DNA of 64,000 bases, taken from the NCBI RefSeq assembly GCF_001005085.2, contig NZ_LBMU02000070.1, forward strand, positions 124,001 to 188,000, read 5' to 3'. The translations under genes were made by a program, and so were the position numbers. Source of the stretch: Streptomyces humi. Lineage in GTDB: Bacteria; Actinomycetota; Actinomycetes; Streptomycetales; Streptomycetaceae. Below, piece by piece: positions 43,102 through 52,187 of this stretch (position 1 is the stretch's first letter; every line of letters begins with the position of its first letter). Under the pieces are notes generated by a model. That model was not told the origin of the DNA, searched no databases, and worked only from the letters and a program-made list of their open reading frames with translations.

Positions 43102-43962
43102 ATGGCGGAAATCATCCAGAAGGACGGTATCTGGGTCTTCGACGGAGACGCCCTGCGGCTGACCCCCGGGCGGGACCGGAACGTCGGGACGCTGCGCCGG
43201 GCGCTGGGTGAACTGGTCGTGCCACTGGACGCGTTGGCCGGGGTCTCGTTCGAACAGGGCCGCAGGGCGGGGCGGCTGAGGCTGCGGCTGCGGGACGGCT
43301 CCGATCCGCTGCTGCACGCCGCCGGGGGCCGGCTCGCCGAGATCCACGACCCCTACCGGCTGACGGTCGAGCCGGACCGGTACGGGGTCGCCGAGTACTT
43401 CACCGACGAGGTGCGCGACGCGCTGCACCTGGCGCGGGTGCCGGGGACGCCGGTGAGCGAGTACCTCCTGCCGGGCCCGCCGCTGCCGCTGTCGGTGTCC
43501 GCCGGGGACGGCACCGCCTCGTTCGACGGGGAGCGGGTCCGGCTGGAGTGGAACTGGAAGACGGAGGACGCCAAGGCCGCCGCCGGACCGCGGACGCTGG
43601 ACCTGGCGGACATCCTGGGCGTGGAGTGGCAGCCCTCCGCCGGGCTGGAGAACGGCCATCTGCGGTTCCGGGTGCGGGGCGCGCCGGCCCGGACCCGGGC
43701 CAAGTACGACCCGAACGCGGTGGAGCTGTGGGGGTTCAAGCGGGACCCCCTGATGGCGCTGGTCGCGGCCGCGGTGCAGGCCCGGCTGCCGCACCCGTCG
43801 GCGGCCGCCGTGGCGGACGTGCCGCGGCAGGCGCAGGCGCCGGGGGCCGATCACGACGCGCTGCTGCGCCGGCTGCGGGAGCTGGGCGAGCTGCACCGCG
43901 CGGGCGTCCTCACCGACGAGGAGTTCACGACGGCCAAACAGGCGGTCCTCAGAGAGCTGTGA
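43102..43962 (+). CDS. DUF4429 protein with SHOCT tail
   Basis: A 286-residue soluble protein with two related DUF4429 halves (DGIWVFDGDALRLTPGRDRNVGTLRRALGELVVPLDALAGVSF and the matching DGTASFDGERVRLEWNW...RTLDLADILGVEW). The last 35 residues (LLRRLRELGELHRAGVLTDEEFTTAKQAVLREL) are a SHOCT motif, common at the ends of proteins that oligomerise. Function unknown. ATG 43102 lies just after the tandem repeats, which therefore form its promoter region. Its stop lies inside a terminator stem. Confidence 0.8.
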   Translation: MAEIIQKDGIWVFDGDALRLTPGRDRNVGTLRRALGELVVPLDALAGVSFEQGRRAGRLRLRLRDGSDPLLHAAGGRLAEIHDPYRLTVEPDRYGVAEYFTDEVRDALHLARVPGTPVSEYLLPGPPLPLSVSAGDGTASFDGERVRLEWNWKTEDAKAAAGPRTLDLADILGVEWQPSAGLENGHLRFRVRGAPARTRAKYDPNAVELWGFKRDPLMALVAAAVQARLPHPSAAAVADVPRQAQAPGADHDALLRRLRELGELHRAGVLTDEEFTTAKQAVLREL

Positions 43963-43972
43963 GGACCGCCTG
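43939..43972 (+). terminator. Hairpin spanning the DUF4429 stop codon
   Basis: A 13-bp stem (43939-43951 with 43960-43972) with an 8-nt loop; the stop codon 43960-43962 is in the right arm. Confidence 0.7.
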
Positions 43973-43988
43973 CTTCTGCCTCTACCGG

Positions 43989-44026
43989 CCTGTGACCGCT
44001 GGGCCCGTGACCGCCGGGCCCGTGAC
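43989..44026. repeat. 15-bp tandem repeat abutting the phosphatase stop
   Basis: Units at 43989 and 44004 (one mismatch pair apart) plus 8 bp of a third reach the TAG (complement of 44026-44028) of the phosphatase gene read leftwards. Confidence 0.8.
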
Positions 44027-45606
44027 TACTTGGCCTTGCGGGCCACCGTGAAGTGGTCGATGCGGTCGCCGGTCTCCGCTATGCCCGACACCTTCAGCTT
44101 GGCGTACTGGCCGCGCGGGGCGGGCTCGACGTCCACGCGCAGGAACGAGTAGTTGAGGTAGCGCACCCGGGACCAGGTGACGGTCTCGTTGACCTTGCCG
44201 TCCTTGGTGTTGATGAAGGAGGCGACGGAGTCGACCTCGTTCAGGTGGCCCTCGTAGGAGTCCGGGGCGGTGAAGGCGTAGAGGCTGCGGCCGGCCGCGC
44301 CCGCGGTGACGTAGACGACACCCTCGGACTCGGGGTAGGCGGTCTCGCCGATCGGGAGCTTCTTGACGACCTTGTTGCCCTTGATCACGTCGGTGCGCTC
44401 GTACTGGTGGTTGTGGCCGTTGATGACCAGGTCCACCGTGTACTTCTCGAACAGCGGCACCCACTCCTGTCGCACGCCCCCCTCCGAGGCGTGCGCCGTG
44501 GAGGTGCAGTAGGCGCAGTGGTGGAAGAACACGACGATGAAGTCGATGTCCTTGTCGGCGCGGAACTTCTTCAGCTGCGCCTCGAACCACTTGGTCTGGG
44601 TGCCGCCCGAGATGCCGAGGTTGGCCGGGATCTCGAAGGAGACGTCGTTCGGGTCGAGCGAGATGACCGCGGTGTTGCCGTGGACGAAGGAGTAGACGCC
44701 CGGCAGGTTCTTCTTGTCCGGCCCGTTGTCGGGGAGGCTGAAGCGGGCCTCCTCGCCACCGTAGCCGTTGGGCGAGTACCAGGCCTCCATGTCGTGGTTG
44801 CCGTACGACACCATCCACGGCACGGACTTGGCGACCGACTCGGTCTGGGCCAGGAACTGGTCCCACACGCGGGAGTCGAAGCCGGTGTCCGCGGTCTTGC
44901 CCTGGCCGGCCGGGTCGGCGTAGGCGATGTCGCCGGCGTGCAGGTGGAAGCTGGGGTTCTGGCCGAGGATCAGGGCGTCGTTGGCCAGGCCGTGGTAGCT
45001 GACGCCCTGGTCGCCGAAGGCCGTGAAGGTGAACGGCTCCTTGTGGCGGGGGGCGGTGGTGAAGGTGCCGATGGTGCCGGCGAACTTCGGGGAGGCGGGG
45101 TCGAAGCCGTCGTGGCCGACGCCGTAGTAGTACGTCTTGCCGGGCTTGAGGTTGGCCAGCTTGGCGTGCACGTAGTACTGCGTGTGGTCGCCGCTGGCGC
45201 CGATGCCGGCCGGGGTGTAGAGGGAGCGGACCTCGGCGTCGATCTTGACGGAGAGGTGCGAGGCGTGGGTGCCGATGCGGACGAAGGGCCGCTTGACCGC
45301 GACCGGGACCTGCCAGGAGATCGTCATCTCGGTGCCGGCGTCGTTGCCGTAGGCGAGGTGCCGGCCGAACGGGGCCACGTAGGCGCCGTCGACGTACTGG
45401 GTGGCGGGGGCGGAGGACTGCGTGGGGACGGCGGCCTGGGCGGTGCCGCCCAGCACGAAGGAGCCGCCCGTGACGGCGCCGAGCGTGACGGCGCCGCCTC
45501 TGATCATGGAGCGCCGGGAGAACTTGGCGCGGAGGTACTCGTGCTGCTCGGCCATGGTCATGCGGTCGGCGAGCTCATCGGGTACGCCCATACGAGGAAT
45601 GTCCAT
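44026..45606 (-). CDS. Exported purple acid phosphatase-like metallophosphoesterase
   Basis: A 526-residue protein. KFSRRSMIRGGAVTLGAVTGGSFVLGG (about 28-55) is a Tat signal. An N-terminal FN3-like PAP domain (TEMTISWQV...YYYGVGHDGFD) precedes the metallophosphatase domain with the five metal motifs: FGDQG, GDIAYAD, GNHDME, VFFHHCAYC and GHNHQYER. These fit purple acid phosphatases, which hydrolyse phosphate esters outside the cell. ATG 45606 is chosen; an internal ATG (MGVPDELADRM) is also plausible. It is divergent from the small gene before glmS. Confidence 0.9.
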   Translation of the reverse strand: MDIPRMGVPDELADRMTMAEQHEYLRAKFSRRSMIRGGAVTLGAVTGGSFVLGGTAQAAVPTQSSAPATQYVDGAYVAPFGRHLAYGNDAGTEMTISWQVPVAVKRPFVRIGTHASHLSVKIDAEVRSLYTPAGIGASGDHTQYYVHAKLANLKPGKTYYYGVGHDGFDPASPKFAGTIGTFTTAPRHKEPFTFTAFGDQGVSYHGLANDALILGQNPSFHLHAGDIAYADPAGQGKTADTGFDSRVWDQFLAQTESVAKSVPWMVSYGNHDMEAWYSPNGYGGEEARFSLPDNGPDKKNLPGVYSFVHGNTAVISLDPNDVSFEIPANLGISGGTQTKWFEAQLKKFRADKDIDFIVVFFHHCAYCTSTAHASEGGVRQEWVPLFEKYTVDLVINGHNHQYERTDVIKGNKVVKKLPIGETAYPESEGVVYVTAGAAGRSLYAFTAPDSYEGHLNEVDSVASFINTKDGKVNETVTWSRVRYLNYSFLRVDVEPAPRGQYAKLKVSGIAETGDRIDHFTVARKAK

Positions 45607-45756
45607 GGCGTCTGAAAATCGTCTCCACAAGCGACGTGGCGCAAGACACAGGATGGACAGGCTGCGAACAGCACCCCATAAGAGATTCAACAGAGCGTTG
45701 CCCGGAATCGGGCAGGATTCTTGCGAAACCGACTCCGGTACTTCAGGATCTACCGG

Positions 45757-46014
45757 GTGCACGACGAACTTGTTGATCATCTGACGCGGTCCACGCCCCT
45801 GAGCCGGGGCGAGGCACTGCGGGTGGTCCAGGACGTGCTCGCGTACTTCGACGAGACGGCCGGGGACTACGTCCGGCGCCGCCACCGCGAACTCCAGGCG
45901 GAAGGCCTGGTGAACACGGAGATCTTCGAACGGATCGAGGCGGATCTGAAGTACAGGGCGGTCGCCCCGCCGGAGTTCACCCTCCGGCAGCTGCGCCGCA
46001 TCGTCTACGGCTGA
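45757..46014 (+). CDS. Small conserved protein upstream of glmS
   Basis: An 85-residue protein starting at GTG 45757 (VHDELVDHLTRSTPLSRGEALRVVQDVLAYF), with AGGA 8 nt upstream; an in-frame TTG at 45721 would give 97 residues. It looks mainly helical, with charged residues (FDETAGDYVRRRHRELQAEG) and no membrane segment. I do not recognise it. It lies 31 nt before glmS and may be cotranscribed. Confidence 0.65.
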   Translation: MHDELVDHLTRSTPLSRGEALRVVQDVLAYFDETAGDYVRRRHRELQAEGLVNTEIFERIEADLKYRAVAPPEFTLRQLRRIVYG

Positions 46015-46045
46015 CCCATCAGGTCGAGGATCGGAACACCTATAT

Positions 46046-47863
46046 ATGTGCGGGATTGTCGGATACATCGGTAAGCGCGACGTTGCTCCCCTTCTTCTCG
46101 AAGGTCTACAGCGGCTGGAATACCGCGGTTACGACTCGGCGGGCATCGTCGTCACCACCCCGAAGACCGGCGGCCTGAAGATGGTCAAGGCCAAGGGCCG
46201 GGTCCGCGACCTGGAGGCGAAGGTCCCGGCGCGCTTCAAGGGCACCACCGGTATCGCCCACACCCGCTGGGCCACCCACGGCGCGCCCTCCGACGTGAAC
46301 GCCCACCCGCACATGTCCGCCGACCTGAAGGTCGCCGTCGTCCACAACGGCATCATCGACAACGCCGCCGAGCTGCGCCGCAAGCTGGAGGCGGACGGCG
46401 TCGAGTTCCTCTCCGAGACCGACACCGAGGTCCTCACCCACCTGATCGCCCGCTCGCAGGCGGAGACCCTGGAGGAGAAGGTCCGCCAGGCGCTGCACGT
46501 GATCGAGGGCACGTACGGCATCGCGGTCATGCACGCCGACTTCCCCGAGCGCATCGTGGTGGCCCGCAACGGCTCCCCGGTGGTCCTCGGCATCGGCGAC
46601 AAGGAGATGTTCGTCGCCTCGGACATCGCGGCCCTGGTCACCCACACCCGGCAGATAGTGACCCTCGACGACGGCGAGATGGCCACCCTCAAGGCCGACG
46701 ACTTCCGGACGTACACCACCGAGGGCACCCGGACGACGGCCGAGCCGACCACCGTGGAGTGGGAGGCCGAGTCGTACGACATGGGCGGCCACGACACGTA
46801 CATGCACAAGGAGATCTTCGAGCAGCCCGACGCGGTCGACCGCGTGCTGCGAGGCCGCATCGACGACCGCTTCTCCACCGTGCACCTCGGCGGCCTCAAC
46901 CTGGACGCCCGGGACGCGCGTGCCGTGCGCCGGGTGAAGATCCTCGGCTGCGGCACCTCGTACCACGCGGGCATGATCGGCGCCCAGATGATCGAGGAGC
47001 TGGCTCGTATCCCCGCGGACGCCGAGCCGGCCTCCGAGTTCCGCTACCGCAACCCGGTGGTCGACCCCGACACCCTGTACATCGCCGTCTCGCAGTCCGG
47101 TGAGACGTACGACGTCCTCGCCGCCGTCCAGGAGCTGAAGCGCAAGGGCGCGCGGGTGCTGGGCGTGGTGAACGTGGTGGGCTCCGCGATCGCCCGCGAG
47201 GCGGACGGCGGCACGTACGTGCACGCGGGCCCGGAGGTCTGCGTGGTGTCCACGAAGTGCTTCACGAACACGACGGTCGCGTTCGCGCTCCTCGCCCTGC
47301 ACCTCGGCCGCATCCGTGACCTCTCGGTCCGCGACGGCAAGCGGATCATCGAGGGCCTGCGCAAGCTGCCGGCCCAGATCTCGGAGATCCTCGCCCAGGA
47401 GGCGGAGATCGAGAAGATGGCCGCGGAGTACGCCGAGGCCCGCTCGATGCTCTTCATCGGCCGCGTCCGGGGCTACCCGGTGGCCCGTGAGGCCTCCCTG
47501 AAGCTGAAGGAGGTCTCCTACATCCACGCGGAGGCCTACCCGGCGTCCGAGCTGAAGCACGGTCCGCTGGCGCTGATCGAGCCGGCCCTCCCCACGGTGG
47601 CGATCGTCCCGGACGACGACCTGCTGGAGAAGAACCGCGCGGCGCTGGAGGAGATCAAGGCCCGCAGCGGCAGGATCCTCGCGGTGGCCCACCAGCACCA
47701 GGAGAAGGCGGACCGTACGATCGTCGTCCCGAAGAACGAGGACGAACTCGACCCCATCCTGATGGGCATCCCCCTCCAACTCCTCGCCTACCACACGGCG
47801 AAGGCCCTGGGCCGCGACATCGACAAGCCCCGAAACCTCGCGAAGTCGGTGACGGTGGAGTAG
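46046..47863 (+). CDS. glmS: Glucosamine-fructose-6-phosphate aminotransferase (isomerising)
   Basis: A 605-residue GlmS. Met is removed to expose Cys2 (MCGIVGYIGKRDVAPLLLEG), the glutaminase nucleophile; the N-terminal domain also has HTRWATHG. Two SIS domains follow (ILGCGTSYHAGMIGAQ, VSQSGETYDVLAAVQ; and LFIGRVRGYPVAREASLKLKEVSYIHAEA) and the end DKPRNLAKSVTVE is canonical. It makes glucosamine-6-phosphate for peptidoglycan. S. coelicolor has two copies and this position matches glmS2. The ribosome site is weak; a TATA-containing sequence abuts the ATG. Confidence 0.96.
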   Translation: MCGIVGYIGKRDVAPLLLEGLQRLEYRGYDSAGIVVTTPKTGGLKMVKAKGRVRDLEAKVPARFKGTTGIAHTRWATHGAPSDVNAHPHMSADLKVAVVHNGIIDNAAELRRKLEADGVEFLSETDTEVLTHLIARSQAETLEEKVRQALHVIEGTYGIAVMHADFPERIVVARNGSPVVLGIGDKEMFVASDIAALVTHTRQIVTLDDGEMATLKADDFRTYTTEGTRTTAEPTTVEWEAESYDMGGHDTYMHKEIFEQPDAVDRVLRGRIDDRFSTVHLGGLNLDARDARAVRRVKILGCGTSYHAGMIGAQMIEELARIPADAEPASEFRYRNPVVDPDTLYIAVSQSGETYDVLAAVQELKRKGARVLGVVNVVGSAIAREADGGTYVHAGPEVCVVSTKCFTNTTVAFALLALHLGRIRDLSVRDGKRIIEGLRKLPAQISEILAQEAEIEKMAAEYAEARSMLFIGRVRGYPVAREASLKLKEVSYIHAEAYPASELKHGPLALIEPALPTVAIVPDDDLLEKNRAALEEIKARSGRILAVAHQHQEKADRTIVVPKNEDELDPILMGIPLQLLAYHTAKALGRDIDKPRNLAKSVTVE

Positions 47864-47885
47864 GGCCGTCCGCATGTGCGGGCCG

Positions 47886-47953
47886 GTGGGGGTTGCTCGC
47901 GCAGTTCCCCGCGCCCCGTCAGGGGCGCGGGGAACTGCGCGAGCAACCCCCAC
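47886..47953. repeat. Perfect 32-bp inverted repeat (palindromic element, terminator-like)
   Basis: The arms 47886-47917 and 47922-47953 are exactly complementary around the loop GTCA; a second, interrupted set of pairs (GCGGGC/GCCCGC) extends outwards. It would form a very stable hairpin 22 nt after glmS, but no T-run follows. It resembles 4449-4482 and 23536-23609, so it is a member of a dispersed family as well as a possible terminator. Confidence 0.9.
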
Positions 47954-48068
47954 GCGCCCGCACGGGCCGACGAAACCGAACGGACCCCCACGTGTGCCAT
48001 CAAGGCCCCGCAGGGGTCCGCTCATTGGATCGCCGGGTCCGCCCAACTCCCCGGCGTCGGCTGCCATT

Positions 48069-48635
48069 TCAGCCGTGGGCCGTCACCCCACGCCCGGCAG
48101 CCCGCCTCGGCAGCACCGTCGGCCAGTGCGCGAGCGCGGCCGTCGCGGCGTACCAGGCCACCGCTCCCGCGGCCACCGCGACCCAGCCACCGGCCTTGGC
48201 CAGTGACGAGCTGTCGGCGAAGTTCGCGACGGCGAGTACCAGCATCGCCAGGAACAGCAGCCCGTACACGCCCTGTCCGAGCTGGTCGCCGCCCGCGAGG
48301 GTCAACGACAGGGCCACGAGGGCGAAGAGGAGCAGGAAGAGGCCGGCGCCGTTGGCCGAGGTGTGGTCGCCGGACGAGACGGCCCAGGTGAACCAGAGGG
48401 CGCCGAGCGCCACCCAGCCCGTGCCGTTCACGGTGTCACGGTCACGGAAGGCCAGCAGGCCGACGAGGAACAGGGCGACTCCGCCCACGTAGTGGGCGAT
48501 TGACACGGCGTCGGACGTGGTCACGTCGTCGATGACGCCGGTGGTGCCGAGGCCGAACGCCAACAGGGTGATCCCCAGGGCGAGTCGGCCGGCCACGGTG
48601 GTGGTTCCGCTTCCCGCGGAGACGTCATTGTCCAC
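48069..48635 (-). CDS. GPR1/FUN34/YaaH-like membrane protein
   Basis: A 188-residue protein with six predicted helices (ALGITLLAFGLGTTGVI, IAHYVGGVALFLVGLLAF, WVALGALWFTWAVSS, GLFLLLFALVALSLTLA, VYGLLFLAMLVLAVA, WVAVAAGAVAWYAATAAL). Organisation and the first helix fit the acetate/succinate uptake family YaaH (SatP), but the NPxPLGL signature is not present, so the transport role is uncertain. Convergent with glmS; it runs behind the long palindromic element. Confidence 0.7.
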   Translation of the reverse strand: MDNDVSAGSGTTTVAGRLALGITLLAFGLGTTGVIDDVTTSDAVSIAHYVGGVALFLVGLLAFRDRDTVNGTGWVALGALWFTWAVSSGDHTSANGAGLFLLLFALVALSLTLAGGDQLGQGVYGLLFLAMLVLAVANFADSSSLAKAGGWVAVAAGAVAWYAATAALAHWPTVLPRRAAGRGVTAHG

Positions 48636-48729
48636 GGCGGGCTCCCTTCATGCTCTGTGCAGTTGTACGCGGTGACCGATATATGCCCTTCACAAGGGCA
48701 CAAACACCTCTGCACGGCAGAACGGAGAG

Positions 48730-49257
48730 TTACGGAATGACAACGACGGGTCGCTTGGCCCGCTTGGCGAGCCGTCCGGCGACGGAGCCGAAGATCCGGC
48801 CGACGATCCCGTGGGTCGACCCCACGACGATCGCGTCCGCCTCGTACTCCCGCCCCACCTCTTCGAGTTCGTGGCAGATGTCACCGCCGCGCTCGACGAG
48901 GATCCAGGGCACCTCGGAGAGGTAGTCGGCACAGGCGAGTTCCAGACCGAGCACCTCGGTGCGGTGGTCCGGCACGTCGACGAAGACGGGCGGCTCGCAG
49001 CCGGCCCACACGGTGGTCGGCAGTCGGTTGGCGACGTGAACGATGATCAGCCCGGTGCGGGAGCGGTGGGCCATGCCGATCGCGTAGGCGAGGGCGCGCT
49101 CACTGGAGGTGGAACCGTCGAAGCCGACGACCACCCCGTGCTTGAAGGCGGGATCGCAGGAAGGGCGTGCCTCTTCCGCCGCCAGGGCATCGGCCGCCGT
49201 GGGGTCGGCGACCGGCCGCTTGCGGTCCGCTGGATCGAAGAATTCGTGACCGGCCAT
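48730..49257 (-). CDS. Universal stress protein
   Basis: A 175-residue single-domain UspA protein. N-terminal extension of 40 residues precedes VVVGFDGSTSSERALAYAIGMAHR; the ATP-binding end reads VVGSTHGIVGRIFGSVAGRLAKRAKRPVVVIP (G2xG9xGS type). It binds nucleotide and is usually induced by stress; the client is unknown. ATG 49257 (MAGHEFFDP) chosen from several in-frame upstream starts. Confidence 0.85.
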   Translation of the reverse strand: MAGHEFFDPADRKRPVADPTAADALAAEEARPSCDPAFKHGVVVGFDGSTSSERALAYAIGMAHRSRTGLIIVHVANRLPTTVWAGCEPPVFVDVPDHRTEVLGLELACADYLSEVPWILVERGGDICHELEEVGREYEADAIVVGSTHGIVGRIFGSVAGRLAKRAKRPVVVIP

Positions 49258-49590
49258 GGCTGTCTCGGCGTTGTGATCCTTATGTATGGGAGGGACGACA
49301 GAGTGCGGCGGAGCTGTGTCCGGGAAACATCTTCCCAAGCCCATACCCCCAAGGGTACGGCGGCACGCCTCCTCAGCCCAGATCCCGCGCACGCTCCGTA
49401 GGGGGCTTTTCCCCGGAGTCGGTTAGGGGTTCCCCGGAGCATGCACGAGCCGCGCCCGTAACGCAATGGTTGCTGCCCCGTACAGGCGGTTTGCACAGGA
49501 TTCGGACAGGCCCGAGGCGTACGCACGGTGACCGTCGGCGCCGACGGGCGTTGATCACGGTACGAGTGCACCACGACAGGGAGTACGACG
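49258..49590. other. Intergenic region between divergent genes
   Basis: 333 nt without a supported gene. It must contain promoters of the stress protein (minus) and small membrane protein (plus). I see no clear operator or RNA. Confidence 0.5.
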
Positions 49591-49905
49591 ATGTCCGGAC
49601 CGCGTCCCACCGCCCGCGATCCGCGCTCCGCCGGACGCCGTCCGCACCCCGCCCCGGACACCACGGGCGACGTGGTCCGCTGGGCCGCGTTCTCCTGCGT
49701 CCTCGTCCCGGTGGTGCTCCTCTGGTACGGCACCTCGCTGGCCGGTGCGGCCGGCACCGCGCTGGGCCTCGCCGCCGTCACGGCGGTGTGCCGGTTCCTG
49801 CTGCGGCGGTCGGAGCGCGCGACGGCGCCCCGGGGAGGCGGACGTCACACCAGGGGCACCACACCGGGCACCCGGAGCCCGACGGACACGACACCGGTCG
49901 ACTGA
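49591..49905 (+). CDS. Small membrane protein
   Basis: A 104-residue protein with a basic, Pro-rich N-terminus, two adjacent predicted helices (VVRWAAFSCVLVPVVLLWYG and GTALGLAAVTAVCRFLL) and a basic, Thr/Gly-rich tail, both ends likely inside the cell. AGGGAG lies 6-7 nt before the ATG. Not recognised; it precedes adpA by 377 nt. Confidence 0.65.
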   Translation: MSGPRPTARDPRSAGRRPHPAPDTTGDVVRWAAFSCVLVPVVLLWYGTSLAGAAGTALGLAAVTAVCRFLLRRSERATAPRGGGRHTRGTTPGTRSPTDTTPVD

Positions 49906-50282
49906 CCGGTTTCGACACCCTGGAACGCTGCTTTTCAGCCAACTTCCCGACCCTGTGCAAGAGGACCCCCCGCTCCCCCCGAACCCCCGTTCCACCTGCA
50001 CGGACAGGGTCCGGGAGACCCCGTGCACCCTATGCGGTTTGGCCACTGACACGAGGCGCACTTCCCTGCACGGCCCGCGAGTGCAACCCTTCGTGATCGA
50101 ATGCTTCACGCCAAGTTGTCATGTCGACAATCCATGGCGTGTCGAACTGGTCAACGCGACACCGCGGGAACCAGTAGATTCGATCTTGACGTCTTACGGC
50201 GGGGGACTCGTGCAGGACCGAGGGGAAACGTGCAGGAGCGACACAACCGAGGAGCCGCGACCACCGAGGGGGGCTTAGCAGT
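49906..50282. other. adpA promoter and leader region
   Basis: 377 nt without a supported gene. In other streptomycetes the adpA upstream region is long and carries several regulator sites; here TGGCGTGTCG (near 50133) resembles the AdpA consensus TGGCSNGWWY with one mismatch. GAGGGGGG, about 10 nt before the ATG, is the ribosome site. Confidence 0.4.
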
Positions 50283-51455
50283 ATGAGCCACGACTCCACT
50301 GCCGCGCCGGAAGCCGCGGCCCGGAAACTGTCCGGGCGACGCCGCAAGGAGATCGTCGCGGTGCTGCTGTTCAGCGGCGGCCCCATCTTCGAGAGTTCCA
50401 TACCGCTGTCGGTGTTCGGGATAGACCGCCAGGACGCCGGCGTGCCGCGCTACCGACTGCTGGTGTGCGGCGGCGAGGAAGGCCCGCTGCGGACCACAGG
50501 GGGCCTGGAACTCACCGCGCCGCATGGCCTGGAGGCCATCTCACGCGCCGGGACGGTCGTCGTGCCGGCCTGGCGCTCGATAACGGCGCCACCACCGGAG
50601 GAGGCGCTGGACGCACTGCGCCGCGCCCACGAAGAGGGGGCGCGCATAGTAGGACTGTGCACCGGGGCGTTCGTACTGGCCGCCGCCGGACTGCTGGACG
50701 GCCGCCCGGCCACCACGCACTGGATGTACGCGCCGACGCTGGCCAAGCGCTACCCGTCGGTGCACGTCGATCCACGCGAACTCTTCGTGGACGACGGGGA
50801 CGTGCTGACCTCGGCCGGTACGGCGGCCGGGATCGACCTGTGCCTCCACATCGTGCGCACGGACCACGGCAACGAGGCGGCCGGGGCCCTGGCCCGCCGC
50901 CTGGTGGTCCCGCCGCGCCGCTCGGGCGGTCAGGAGCGCTACCTCGATCGGTCTTTACCAGAGGAGATCGGCGCCGACCCGCTGGCCGAGGTCGTCGCCT
51001 GGGCACTGGAGCACCTCCACGAGCAGTTCGACGTGGAGACGCTGGCGGCACGCGCGTACATGAGCCGCCGGACGTTCGACCGCCGTTTCCGGTCCCTGAC
51101 CGGCAGCGCCCCGCTCCAGTGGCTGATCACACAGCGGGTGCTCCAGGCGCAGCGCCTCCTGGAGACGTCGGACTACTCGGTGGACGAGGTGGCGGGCCGC
51201 TGCGGCTTCCGCTCCCCCGTCGCGCTGCGCGGCCACTTCCGCCGCCAGCTCGGCTCGTCCCCGGCCGCGTACCGGGCGGCGTACCGGGCCCGTCGCCCCC
51301 AGACCGACCGTCCCGACACCCCGGAACCGGCGCCGCTGCCGCCGTCGGGTCCGCTGCCGGTCCAGTACCCCGAGGGGGTGCTGCCGATGCAGACCCGCAG
51401 GACGGCCGCGGTGGGCCTGTCGGCCAGCCTGCCGGGCCCGCGCACGGGCAGCTGA
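50283..51455 (+). CDS. adpA: Central developmental regulator AdpA (BldH)
   Basis: A 390-residue AraC/XylS regulator. N-terminal DJ-1/PfpI-like domain (about 24-190; VLLFSGGPIFESSIPLSVFGIDRQDAG, GLCTGAFVLAAAGLLDGRPATTHW), AraC HTH pair (about 240-335; EQFDVETLAARAYMSRRTFDRRFRSLTG and SVDEVAGRCGFRSPVALRGHFRRQLG), and a variable Pro-rich tail. A single TTA codon (Leu225) sits in the linker, the hallmark of bldA-dependent adpA. It controls aerial growth, secreted proteases and secondary metabolism. ornA lies 130 nt downstream, as in other streptomycetes. Confidence 0.97.
   Translation: MSHDSTAAPEAAARKLSGRRRKEIVAVLLFSGGPIFESSIPLSVFGIDRQDAGVPRYRLLVCGGEEGPLRTTGGLELTAPHGLEAISRAGTVVVPAWRSITAPPPEEALDALRRAHEEGARIVGLCTGAFVLAAAGLLDGRPATTHWMYAPTLAKRYPSVHVDPRELFVDDGDVLTSAGTAAGIDLCLHIVRTDHGNEAAGALARRLVVPPRRSGGQERYLDRSLPEEIGADPLAEVVAWALEHLHEQFDVETLAARAYMSRRTFDRRFRSLTGSAPLQWLITQRVLQAQRLLETSDYSVDEVAGRCGFRSPVALRGHFRRQLGSSPAAYRAAYRARRPQTDRPDTPEPAPLPPSGPLPVQYPEGVLPMQTRRTAAVGLSASLPGPRTGS
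50955..50957 (+). promoter_or_regulatory. Rare TTA codon (bldA switch) in adpA
   Basis: TTA encodes Leu225 between the DJ-1-like and HTH domains. Known in AdpA of other streptomycetes: translation depends on the bldA leucyl-tRNA. Confidence 0.95.
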
Positions 51456-51584
51456 ACCGCGCCGCCGCCCACCCGGCCGAGCCGGGTGGGCGGTCGCCGT
51501 TCCCGGGCTCCGGCCCGCCGCCTCGCCCACGAGGTCACCGCACGGCAGGTCCGGCTCGCGGCGGCGCGCCGTAAGGTTAGACAC

Positions 51585-52187
51585 ATGAACGATCGCATGG
51601 TGTGGATCGACTGCGAGATGACCGGCCTCTCGCTGTCCGACGACGCGCTCATCGAGGTGGCCGCGCTGGTCACCGATTCCGAGCTGAACGTGCTCGGCGA
51701 GGGCGTGGACATCGTCATCCGTCCGCCGGCCAAGGCACTGGAGACGATGCCGGAGGTGGTGCGGCAGATGCACACCGCGTCCGGGCTCCTCGACGAACTG
51801 GCCGGCGGCACGACGCTGGCGGAGGCCGAGGAGCAGGTCCTGGCCTATGTACGGGAGCACGTGAAGGAACCCGGCAAGGCCCCGCTGTGCGGAAACTCCG
51901 TCGGCACCGACCGCGGCTTCCTGTCCCGGGACATGCCGGCCCTGGAGGGCTACCTGCACTACCGGATCGTCGACGTCTCCAGCGTCAAGGAGCTGGCCCG
52001 GCGCTGGTACCCGCGGGCGTACTTCAACAGCCCGGAGAAGAACGGCAACCACCGCGCCCTCGCCGACATCCGCGAGTCGATCGCCGAACTGCGCTACTAC
52101 CGCGAGGCCGTCTTCGTACCGCAGCCCGGCCCGGACTCGGACACCGCGAAGAAGATCGCCGCGAAACACGTCCTGCCTGCCCAGTAG
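51585..52187 (+). CDS. ornA: Oligoribonuclease
   Basis: A 200-residue DEDDh exonuclease. Asp9 and Glu11 (WIDCEMTGL), the second Asp in GTDRGFL and the HRALADI block provide the metal and His residues. It degrades 2-5-nt RNAs, including pGpG from c-di-GMP turnover. ATG 51585 starts the conserved sequence; TAAGGT ends 7 nt before it, so a leaderless message is possible. Confidence 0.95.
   Translation: MNDRMVWIDCEMTGLSLSDDALIEVAALVTDSELNVLGEGVDIVIRPPAKALETMPEVVRQMHTASGLLDELAGGTTLAEAEEQVLAYVREHVKEPGKAPLCGNSVGTDRGFLSRDMPALEGYLHYRIVDVSSVKELARRWYPRAYFNSPEKNGNHRALADIRESIAELRYYREAVFVPQPGPDSDTAKKIAAKHVLPAQ

Noticed and set aside
46106-48067. Minus-strand open frame opposite glmS
   Set aside because: Antisense shadow; GlmS motifs on the plus strand are complete.
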